From assembly GCF_003473485.1 (NCBI RefSeq), contig NC_053044.1, forward strand, positions 30,260,091 through 30,324,090: a stretch of 64,000 nucleotides of DNA. Reading direction: 5' to 3'. The translations under genes and the position numbers were made by a program. Each line of letters starts with the position of its first letter. Position 1 is the stretch's first letter. Below the pieces are notes generated by a model. The model was not told the origin of the DNA. It saw only the letters and a program-made list of their open reading frames with translations, and did no database searches. Source of the stretch: Medicago truncatula (taxonomy: Eukaryota; Streptophyta; Magnoliopsida; Fabales; Fabaceae). Of the stretch, positions 23,978 to 33,677 are shown piece after piece.

Positions 23978-24451
23978 TAGTACCTTAGACAATTGTCTCC
24001 GTGGACCACGGTAGACGATTCATGGTTGTCTCTACATCAGACAGTCCTGACTTGATCATATGGTCATAATCTGATCTTTTAAAATGTCTCTAGGGAGTCC
24101 ATATTGATGGTCCACCTATGAGCTATGAGCTAGTGACTTAGGATTGATCCGGTATGAAATAGAATGTAAACTAATATTAATAAACATAATGTTTAATTGG
24201 CTAAACTAATATTAATTAAATAGTACCTTAGACAATTGTCTCCGTGGATCATGGTAGACGATTCATGGTTGTCTCTACATCAGATAGTCCTGACTTGTTC
24301 AGATGGTCATAATCTGATCTTTTAAAATGTCTCTAGAGAGAGTCCATATGATGATCCACCTATGAGCTATGAGCTAGTGACTTAGAATTGATCCGGTTCG
24401 AAATAGAATGTAAACTAATATTAATAAAGATAATGTTTAATTGGCTAAACT
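23978..24451 (+). repeat. Tandem duplication, 243-bp period, two copies
   Basis: Copy 1 is 23978-24220 and copy 2 is 24221-24451. Both start TAGTACCTTAGACAATTGTC and contain GTCCTGACTTG, GTCATAATCTGATC, ATGAGCTATGAGCTAGTGAC and TTGATCCGGT. About a dozen substitutions and a 2-bp indel (GGGAG against GAGAGAG) separate them, so the duplication is fairly recent. Non-coding. Confidence 0.9.
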
Positions 24452-25238
24452 AATTATTATACACCTAATTAATAGGCTTATACAAATATACACTTAACTA
24501 CTAATAAAATAATGGAGATTTATTGGTCCAAGAGTTTTTGTCCTTTTAGGGGCTAGTATCACATCGTGCTTGTCTTTGGTATATTCCTGAGCTCATTACA
24601 CGCCTGCATTAGCATAAATTTAATTTAACAAGATATATTTCGTTATGTCATACATGTGTCCCAAATCCCAATTCTAAACAAAACTAAATTAGAATGAAAG
24701 TCTAGTGGAGTATTTTTTTTCCACCATAATGATATTTTTTTTCAAGTAATTTAGTGGTTAGAGCTCGCATATTTTAAATGCGGATATGTGGGATGTCCAG
24801 AGTTCGAACTCCGATCCATACATATAATACATAATATCCCTACTAACTGAGCTCCAATAATATATATCATAACTTTGAACACCCGAGTTAATTAGCATAA
24901 CATATTTTTACACAAGCTAATAGTAACATGCATGGTAAATATCACAATTAAGAGGCAATATTGCTATATTAATTAATTTGGTTAGAACATGAGGCCTATG
25001 ATTAATACTCCTTTGTCCCTTTTTTTTGAAAAAAAAAATAAGTTTCAATTAATCCTTCGTATTAAAATATATGATGACTATAATAACAATTATTCTTCTG
25101 AGAAGCCTGACGACAAAACCACACATTAAAAGTGCCAAAACTAAAATGGAAACTTGCATATTTGAACCTGCGTTCTGCACCCTCTAACCATGTCAAGTGT
25201 ACTTAGTTATTGGACCTATTAACATTTTGTTAAATATA
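24452..25238. other. Intergenic DNA with a tRNA-like SINE relic
   Basis: About 24741-24880 holds a SINE-like sequence: TTAGTGGTTAGAGCTCGCA (box A-like) followed by AGAGTTCGAACTCCGATCC (box B-like). The same family appears at about 27783-27890 and 29232-29350. It has no acceptor-stem pairing and is not a real tRNA gene. The rest is AT-rich and non-coding. Confidence 0.45.
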
Positions 25239-25945
25239 CATTTATCTTAGAGTATTATTTTTCCCATCCTATGTTATTCTCGCGCACTCTATTTTTTCTT
25301 CAAAAATACCCTTGGTCCGAATTTTATTTTCCAAACTAGATTGTCAGTGCTTTCCGGATTTTAAAACCGGAAAGCTCTTTTTCCATAATTCATTTATTTT
25401 AAACTTTCAAATTCGTAAAATAATTGCAAATAAAAATATAAAACAGAAATAAAAAGACAAAAAGATAAAAACAACTCATTTTATTGATATATGAATAATA
25501 CATTACAATAATGTTGAAGTTTTTTAAGCTAACATAAGAATCTAAAACTATTTCTAATCTAAGAGGGGGGAGGAAAGAGGAGGGAGGGGAAGAAGAAAGC
25601 AATGATGGCGAGGGTCGGTACGGGTGTAGTTATAAGGGGTTGATTGTATTTTATTCAATGTTATTGTTTGAATATTTTGGATAATTATGTTATGTAACAT
25701 TTGGATAATTATGTTGTGTTGTTGTTTGATTAATATTATAAATTGATTTTTTTGTTTGAAAAACTGGTCGAAATCATAAACAATTGAGTGTTGTTGCTCT
25801 AAAACAAAGGCTCAGCCAAAACAGATGGCTTCTGCCTCTGTGCTGATGCAGTTCGGATTATAAAATCCGGATTGTTTTAACACATTCCGGATTATGTAAT
25901 TTGAAAACATCATTTTTCACCCTATTTGTTGGTTTTTTTTTAATG

Positions 25946-25949
<4 letters not shown>

Positions 25950-25988
<39 letters not shown>
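25950..25988. repeat. AT dinucleotide microsatellite
   Basis: About 20 consecutive AT units, located at the 3' end of the inserted LINE segment. Confidence 0.95.
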
Positions 25989-25989
<1 letters not shown>

Positions 25990-25993
<4 letters not shown>

Positions 25994-26632
25994 TAAATAA
26001 AAGGAAAAGCAACTGTACAAATACACCAAAAGAGCCGTCAAAAGAAGCTCACGAAAGCCACCAAAAGGGAAGTCCCTTGGACAAACCCCAATGGACCACA
26101 CCAAAACCACAAGAAAAACAAGAAAAAGAGCGAGATACACCAAAACAAAAGGAAACCACCAACACCCCACAAAAATAGCGGGACACAAAACAAAAAGAAC
26201 AACCCCAGGAGCAAACCAGGAGGGAAAATGCAGAAGCCACCGCCCCACCCCCCAAGAAAACTGAGGCAAAGCACCACGAAACCCCTACCTATTCCAACGT
26301 AGAACGGGCTGAACCTCCCACTCATGATAGGTGCAGGAACTTGCAGGGCACTTAGCCAAGAACCACTTCCAAGCTAAGAGTTTTACTCTATCCACCACAG
26401 GCTCCTCACGAAGGGTGCCACCAGAGAAAATAAGGTTATTTCTAGAAGTCAGAACGGTCTAAATGACAGCATGCCAAACCAGAAGCAAACCTATCCTAAC
26501 TCTCTTCCCCCTTCCAAGACCCGTGAAGGCCTAGAACTGCTGAGCAAGACCAAGGGGGAAAACAACCTCCCAACCCAACCACCTAGCTACCGGATACCAA
26601 ATTGAAAAAACAGCGGGACACTATAAGAACAG
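25990..26632 (-). mobile_element. LINE relic, 3' terminal region
   Basis: On the minus strand, 26630-26300 encodes LLLVWHAVI, TVLTSRNNLIFSGGTL, VVDRVKLLAWKWFLAKCPAS and YHEWEVQPVLRWNR, the terminal motifs of plant L1-type LINE ORF2 after reverse transcriptase. A stop replaces the Trp normally found after HAVI. The following sequence down to about 25990 is the LINE 3' UTR; its long hydrophobic ORFs (26038-26325 and overlapping frames) are not proteins. Confidence 0.7.
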
Positions 26633-27050
26633 ATGCACCGACGGGGTGATTTACACATTTCGGATTATATAATTCGAATCCATCCATTGAAAATTGAAAT
26701 CAACAAATTCCTTCATTCTTCACTTCATCTATTTTCTTTCATTTTCTTCAAATTTTGTAAGTTTTGTAGGAGTGCTTGTAGTGTCATGGTCATTGTTGAC
26801 CGTTCATACGACCCCTGCAATTGCATAGCAGCTTATGCGGGGGTTATATAACAGTCAACAGAGACCCTTGACATCAAAGAAAGACACAAAAATTTCATAT
26901 CGATTTTTTCCGAATTTTAAAATTCGGAAAGCACTAACAATCTGGTTTGGAAAAAAATCTGGACCAGAGGTATTTTTGAAATTTTTGTAGGGCGCGTGAG
27001 AAGACAGTAGGGTGTAAAAAGTAACACACTTTTTACCTTATTAACAAAGA

Positions 27051-28969
27051 GAGTGAGTGACAAATGATTGGGTTAATTTGTTAAAAATAAAAGTGGGTTA
27101 ATAAAATATAATTAAGATTGTTCGCTAAATATAGTTCAGTTGATAGATGCAAGGAACATTGCTACATGTGGTAGTTTAATTAAGTTATTTTTAACTATAT
27201 ATATAATGCTACAAATTTTGTCAAAAAATATATATATAATGCTACAAATGTATATGTTATCCCCGCTATTCAAAAATCATGGACTCCTTCTTTCAAAAAA
27301 AATAAATTTCATGGACTCTAATTTTTTTTCATTTTTTTGTCTTAAACTATAATACACATATTTTCAATAGCGATATTTATCTTTAATTATCTATCAAATT
27401 TGAATATTTTTTACATGTATGAGATTTGAATCTTGATTCTTGGATTTTACCAAGTAACGTTATTCTTTCAAATTTTTAATTTCCTCAAATCATCTAATAA
27501 ATATGATTATGACCCTCTTTTAGCAAATGCATATGACACTTGTACAGATTGATATTGACTAATCAATATTTTTCTCAATTATTTATTCAATAAAAAATTA
27601 TTTTGGACTTTGTTTTCTTTACTTAAAGAGAAATTGCAGGTCCTCGTAAGTATAACTCAGTTGATTAGGACAATGTATAATATATGTAAGGTCTGGGATT
27701 CGAATCTCGACCACCACAAAAAAAGAGAAATTGCAGATTTGAACGGTGTTTTACGGTCTTTTATTATGTGAACTTTTTTTGTTGTCAAGTAACTTTGTGG
27801 GTGGAGTTCACACATTTTAAACGTGGAGTGTTTGATTTTAAACTCCCAACTATGTATATATTATGTAACATCCTACCAATTGAATTAAGCGCATAGAGAC
27901 TTTACCGTATGAACTTTACTTACCTTATTAATAAAGAGAGCAGGTAAATGAATAAGTGGGCTAAATTAAGAATGAATATATTATAATTAAGACCAATTGA
28001 TATTATATTTAAGGGAAATCTATACTTATTGTCCGTTAGTTTAGTTTTAGATAACAAATTTGTCTTTTTTTTTCATGTTATTTTAGTCTTTTTGTTCCGT
28101 TTGTATATGAATTTAAACATCAAATTTTAAAATTTATATGAAAACATGAATGAAGGACAATAAATTTGAATCATGAAAATGCATATGAAAATTGATTTAA
28201 ATGACAAAAATTACTTAAATAATAAATGACAAAAATGTTACTTAAAATCAACTTAAGAGACAATGAGAGTAATTTTATCTATGTTTAAAATTTGATTATT
28301 AAACTAAAACTTCACCAAAAAAAATTGATTATTAAACTAAAACTTCACCAAAAAAAATTGATTATTAAACAAACCATTTCTTAGTTCTCTCTCCCTTTAT
28401 AAAAATTTTAGTCGACCTCAAATTTCTTTAAAGAGTTATTTCTCTCTTCCTTCTTCTTCACTCACCAGTAAGGGGTGGTTTTGGTCATTTTTAGCTAAGA
28501 ATTACCCATATGAATCTTCTATTTTTTCCTCTTCTAATTTGATTAAGTGGTTTCTATATAGATTAAGTTTTTCTTTTGTGTTTTTTCCTTTGTAATTTCG
28601 TCATTTTAGCGCAGTGTTGTTTTGTTTGTCATCTTGGTTTTGCATTGTTTGATTTCCCATCTAATTGTCGTGTTTGTTTAATTTAGATTGTCAAATCAAC
28701 TACAATCAGTTACAAATTTAATCAATGATTTGATTGTTGACGTAGCAGATCCGGAGACATAAATATTTCAGTCACTTTGATTTGTCACATTATTTGTGTC
28801 TTTGCTGTTTAATTATGCTATTAAATTAAACGGTATGAGTTTGTTTGTAGATTCATCATTTTCAATTTTATTGATGGTGAATTTGTGTTTGTTTCTGGTG
28901 CACTTTACCAATTTGAAATAATAAGAATATAATTTTTTTAGTTTGCACAAGTGAACTGAAAAATATATA
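27051..28969. other. Intergenic DNA with SINE relics and a repeat shared with the WUN1-like promoter
   Basis: 27425-27600 recurs in direct orientation at about 29488-29655. SINE-like pieces lie at 27640-27720 (CTCAGTTGATTAGGACAATG, then GGATTCGAATCTCGACC) and 27783-27890. A 33-bp unit (ATTGATTATTAAACTAAAAC then TTCACCAAA) is tandemly repeated at about 28302-28372. No coding region is seen. Confidence 0.45.
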
Positions 28970-29091
28970 CTCCATTTGATATCAAATATAAGTAAAAATT
29001 GATAAGAAAAAAAAAAGTTGATGTATTTAGTAAAAAAAAAATTGGATTAATTTTTTAACCAATTTTTACTTATATTTGAGACCCGAAAGAG
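28970..29091. mobile_element. Short Stowaway-like MITE
   Basis: TA on each side. Left end CTCCATTTGATATCAAATAT then AAGTAAAAATTG; right end CAATTTTTACTTATATTTGA then GACCCGAAAGAG, an inverted copy. Length is 122 bp. The terminal match is imperfect. Confidence 0.6.
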
Positions 29092-29944
29092 TATACAATA
29101 ATATATGTCTTACTTTTGATGTGAAGCGGTTTATAAGAGTTGGGTTTTGAGGCTCAATAGGGTCACATTATACCTCAAGACTCAAAGAACGAGAGTTGAA
29201 TTTACATCTTTGTGGGATATGAGCCAAAATCTTTTTCTTTTGTCAAGTAATGCAGTGACTAGTATTCACCTCTTAAAATGAATAAGTGAATTATTTGAAA
29301 TTCAAACATCGGTCCTTGCATAAATTATGCATTTCTCTTACTAATTGAACTGCGCACGTGAGGACATGAATCAAACTCTTTACCGATTGAACCAACCTTG
29401 AATTAGCTTATAGCCTTATACACATAATTTTACGTTTATTATTAATTATACATTAGAATTGAATATTTAGTTTACTAAGTATAAATTTTGAATTTTGATT
29501 CTTGGATTTTACCAAGCAACGTTATATTTTTAATTTCATCAAATCATCTGATATATATGATTATGACACTTCATTAGCAAATGATTATGACACTTACACA
29601 GATTCATATGGACTAATCAATTTTTTTTCTCAATTAGTTATTCAATAAAAACAAAAATTCTACAATTTTCATTTCATTAATCAACGCTTTAATTTCTTTA
29701 AATTTAAGTTGGATATTTTTAAACAATTATTAAAATATTCATCATATGTATTTTATATTTTCTCCAACTTATATTTCCCTGAAATGCTCATACACGACCC
29801 TGAAAACGTGCTACAACCTACAAGTTGGTTTGGGTCACATGTCAATTTCATTTCTAACTTATTGCTATCAAAATCAACTGTTAAACAAGGACTTATAATA
29901 TTTATTTATAAAGCATAGTGCAACACATACAAAATTCAATCGTC

Positions 29945-29953
29945 TATATAAAT
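29945..29953 (+). promoter_or_regulatory. TATA box of the WUN1-like gene
   Basis: TATATAAAT, 66 bp before the preferred ATG at 30019. A transcription start about 30 bp downstream would leave a leader of about 40 nt, normal for plant genes of this kind. Confidence 0.6.
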
Positions 29954-30018
29954 GTATCATAAGAGACCATGATTCAATAACAAAGGAACTAACCTAATAA
30001 ATTGTGATCAAAATCATA

Positions 30019-30507
30019 ATGAAGATCACTCCAAATGAAATTATGGAGGAGAATGTCTCCAACGCGTCTTGGACGGAATCAGAACTTGAAAATCGCAACC
30101 GGAGGGTGGTGAAAATGGTGTACAAGGCACTACTACGTGGTGGTGAGACGGAGAAGATAGCAAAAGTGGTAGGAAAAGAATTGGAATGGAGGTATCATGG
30201 ACCTCCACATTGCCAACATATGATGAAAATGTTGACCGGTGAGTCGACACAAAAGAGTTTCAAGTTTAGGCCAAGGAGAATGAGGAGTGTTATGGGTGAC
30301 CGTTTGATTGTTGAAGGATGGGAAGATGTGGGGGAGTATTGGGTACATGTGTGGAGGGTCAAGGATGGGATTATTACTCAGCTACGTGAGTATTTCAACA
30401 CTTTGCTCACTGTGGTTTCTGAGGATGGAAATGAGGGTAGGCTTTGGAGGAGTACTCCTTGGGCTAGGGTTCAAGGATCCTTGCCTGATCTTGTGCTTTC
30501 CATATGA
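30019..30507 (+). CDS. WUN1-like (wound-induced protein 1) NTF2-fold protein, 162 aa
   Basis: Single exon. The open frame reaches a GTG at 30004, but the first ATG is at 30019 (MKITPNEIMEEN), the likely start. Conserved landmarks: VVKMVYKALLRGGETEKIAK (about 30-50), the LEWRYHGPPHCQHMMKML stretch (about 55-72), FRPRRMRSVMGDRLIVEGWE (about 80-100), YWVHVWRVKDGIITQLREYF (about 105-124), and the terminal LWRSTPWARVQGSLPDLVLS. These are the hallmarks of plant Wun1/SnoaL-like proteins. Homologues are induced by wounding or stress; no enzymatic activity is established. A TATA box precedes the gene and a foldback MITE begins about 40 bp after the stop. Confidence 0.9.
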   Translation: MKITPNEIMEENVSNASWTESELENRNRRVVKMVYKALLRGGETEKIAKVVGKELEWRYHGPPHCQHMMKMLTGESTQKSFKFRPRRMRSVMGDRLIVEGWEDVGEYWVHVWRVKDGIITQLREYFNTLLTVVSEDGNEGRLWRSTPWARVQGSLPDLVLSI

Positions 30508-30547
30508 ATCATGCCATGATATGATATGCTATCTCCTAGCGAAGAAT

Positions 30548-30698
30548 GTTAGCAACACATATTTTAACATATACTTTTCAACACATTCTCCTTGATTAGT
30601 TAAAATTCACATGGGTCCTATCAAATTATATGGGTCTCATGTGAATTTAATTAATCAAAGAGAGTGTGTTGAAAAATGTATATTAAAAAGTGTGTTCC
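30548..30698. mobile_element. Foldback MITE in the presumed 3' UTR of the WUN1-like gene
   Basis: The left arm reads AACACATATTTTAACATATA then CTTTTCAACACATTCTCC and TAAAATTCACATGGG. The right arm is the inverted counterpart: TCATGTGAATTTAATTAATC, GAGTGTGTTGAAAAATGTAT and ATTAAAAAGTGTGTT. Length is about 150 bp with a very short loop. Confidence 0.75.
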
Positions 30699-33677
30699 TG
30701 GTATTTCTCATCTCCTGATATAATAATAACCTTGAATTTTAATGATGAATATTTTAGTTTGTGATTGGAGTGGTGGGAGGAAGCAACATGTAACCGTATG
30801 AAGAAAAGTTAATTTTATAATACAATATATAATTAATTATACAATGTTAGATCGTTAGATTTTATGTTTGAACATTTGTTTCCTTCAAAAAAAAAAAATG
30901 TTTGAACATTTGTTTCATGTGCATAAGTAAAATATTTTAGTCATGCATAAAAGTATTTTTTACAATTGAATCAGTAAATATCATCATATCTCATTGTTAC
31001 ACCAGAAATTTGGTATATGTTTGAGTGCGTAAAAATTTAAATTGAGATAGTAATATTTGTTTTCTTTTGACCAACTTAATCAAATTAGTTTCAAGTTATC
31101 TTTGTTTTGGTTATGAATGCCCTCCAATTCAACATTTTTTTTATATACTAAACGAGTCACTAATAACTTTTTTCAGTTCCTTCAAAAAAAAAATTTCAGT
31201 AGCTTTCCTATCATCATATTAATAATAATAACAGTTTATTTATTAAATAATTTGTTATTATATATATAAGAGGAAAAAGTGTGCTTCTAAAAACCTCTTC
31301 CTCAATAACTATTCTTCTCACTCATCCTTCAATAGGTGTACTAAATAAGTTAGACTTCATATTGGATTAAGGTATCTCCATTGAAGATACACCTAAGGGA
31401 TTTTGATGTCCTTGTGTGTACGTCTATTCCAATTTCCTTGTGTCAATTTTGTTCAATAAAACACACGACCAAGCTTGAAATATGACACTTGGGGAATGGT
31501 AAAGGAAGAGGTTGTGGATAGTACTTTGGGTAAGGTCAAGGAACAATTACTCAAGTTAGACTTAATTTTGTAGTTAGTCTTTATATTATTGTATATAGTT
31601 TCAATTGAAACAAAAACCTCATATTCACAAATGACAAGTATCTGTAATTAGGAGTTCAGATGAATGATAAATATTGTTTTAGTCGATGTTTCATTTCGAA
31701 TTCTTTCCAACCAATTGATCTTATGCTCATTAACCACTCGACTAACCATAATTTTTATTTTTTTTAAACTTGATATTTAATACAATGACCAACTAATTTA
31801 GGGACCAAACCCGTAATTATTCCAATGTGAACTCTTTGAATTTCTAGAAATGAGAAAATGTAATTTACTCAAGAAGAAATAAAAAAAAAAAAACATAAGT
31901 TTTCTCTCCCCTGTGTTGCTCGTAGTCCCAAAATGGTCGGAAATTAACTTCTAGTAACATCTAAACTGAGTCTTACTTGTTTGTTTTTCTCTTTTGTTTT
32001 ATGATATATTTGGTTGAACTTCCTATTGATTTAAAATCCAACATTTAAACAAAAAAAATTATACAACAAATAAATAACCTTACAATATCTAACTACATAC
32101 ACTTAAAATATCTTACTATGTTGACATTAGATAACAACAATCTTTCTAAACAACAAAACAACATTAAACTTCAAAATACTCAAAAACACATAATTGAATT
32201 TGTTGAAAATGAAAAGAAATGCGATGCTTTGAATGTCGATTTGACAAAATTCAAAAGAAGAAGAAGCGGATTGGTTTGTTAAGATTTGAGCTTTTTAGTG
32301 TTTTGGATGTAATAACACACATATGAGAAGGAATAAAGGAGTTTTGGTTTTACGTTGACACCTACCAAAATATAATCTTTTGATAAGCAGCGAAGAAGAA
32401 AGTTAACTTCAGATAAACTTTAACCCATTTGTGTTAGTATGATGATATTGACTTGAGACTTAAAATGTGTTCCTCCTTAAAATCTGAGGTTCGATTCTCT
32501 TCAGTATCAATTTGGATGAGCTAATTTAACTTCTTCAAAACTTCAGATAAATTTTAAACATAAGAGAACTTCCAATATGCTCTAGTATGTACATTTTAAA
32601 AAATTTAGGGGGGTCTCTAACCAACACGGGGTAGAGCAACCTTCAAGACAATTGTTCTTTAGGCATTTATCCATTTCTCACATGCACCTACCGAACGACA
32701 ATTAATTATCATTCGACATCTTTTAAATTGAGAAAAGTATTTTTTTAAGTTGGTTCATCCGATTTAAATGTGTATCGAACCATAGTTAATTATCGTTCAA
32801 CATTTACTAAGTGTCTAAATAGCAATTGTTAACTTCAAAACAGAAAGATAGAGTGGGCTATAATACTCAATGAAAATGATCGGACCAAACAAATAACACT
32901 CTTTCTTTTCACACCCTATTAATATCTCATGTATCCTATGCAGTCCAGATTATAGAATTTAAACGGCATAAACACTCCATAAAATTCTCAAAAATACATT
33001 AAAAAATTTTGAATTTTAGAATCCAAATAGTACGTGCGAGAAACTAGAGTGGGAAAATCAATACCGAACAAATAAAGGCTTAAATGCTTAATTGGTCCCT
33101 TAACTTTATTTCAAGTATCAGTTTTGTCCCATAAGTAATAAAATGTCCTTTTAGGTCCCTTAACTTTATTTAAAGTATGGGTTTGGTCCCTTCAGTTAAT
33201 TTAATTTAAAAAAACGTTAAATTTAGGGACCAAATTAATACTAATTAAATAAGTTAAGGGATCAAAAAACCCACTTGGGTTGGCCTAGTGGTATTGGCTT
33301 GGATCTGAGAGTTTGCTCCTCCTCGTTCGATTCCCTCCGGTGCCAGCTTAGGTGGACTAATTTAGCTTTTTCAAAAAATATAAAAGGTTAAAGGACCAAA
33401 AATTAACATTTTTTTATTAATTAAATTAACATAAAAAATCTAACTAATACTTTAAATAAAATTAAGGGACTTAAACCAACCTTTTATTTCTTATTATACT
33501 CTAAATAAAGTTAAGTTTTTTTTATTTTTAACTTTTTTTTAAAGTAAAGTTACCCCTGATCTCATTTTCATAGCAAAATCTCTTCTCTTCTCTTCTTTCT
33601 CAGTTTCGTAGCTCACTTCCATAGCAAAATCTCCCACTCTCTCTGATTCATTTCAGAAACCAAAACGTTTAACAAAA
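30699..33677. other. Intergenic DNA between the WUN1-like and mS29 genes
   Basis: No intact gene. About 32424-32540 is a diverged plus-strand SINE (TGAGGTTCGATTCTCTTCAG). About 33090-33485 is a foldback of the CCTTTAAGTTT-like family (GGTCCCTTAACTTTATTT left; AAATAAAATTAAGGGACTTA right). Its centre received a SINE (about 33278-33380: GGGTTGGCCTAGTGGTATTG, then CGTTCGATTCCCTCC, A-rich tail). 33560-33677 is CT-rich and includes a duplicated CCATAGCAAAATCTC, consistent with an mS29 leader. Confidence 0.5.

Larger units (their letters stand above)
25239..27050. mobile_element. Long-TIR DNA element with a LINE 3' end inserted in it
   Basis: The left end (about 25255-25375) and the inverted right end (about 26905-27025) share CAAAAATACCC/TC(T)TGGTCC, TTCCAAACTAGATTGTCAGTG (one or two changes) and GCTTTCCG(G/A)ATTTTAAAA. 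TIRs are therefore 120 bp or more at roughly 75-80% identity. The interior has CCGGATTATGTAATTTGA (25888) and CGGATTATATAATTCGAA (26655) flanking the LINE segment at 25950-26640. Exact termini and target duplication could not be fixed. Long TIRs suggest a MULE, but that is inference. Confidence 0.55.

Noticed and set aside
24741..24880. Possible tRNA gene (box A and box B present)
   Set aside because: No acceptor stem, wrong spacing, and related copies elsewhere in the window; a SINE relic.
26038..26325. Long hydrophobic minus-strand ORFs resembling multi-pass membrane proteins
   Set aside because: They lie in the 3' UTR and tail of a LINE relic; the sense motifs just upstream (FSGGTL, WKWFL, EWEVQPVLRWNR) identify the strand and the origin. 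Composition alone creates the hydrophobicity.
30004..30018. Upstream start of the WUN1-like ORF
   Set aside because: The frame begins with GTG; the ATG at 30019 is the likely start.
30041..30348. Antisense ORFs opposite the WUN1-like gene
   Set aside because: Shadows of a coding strand with clear family conservation.
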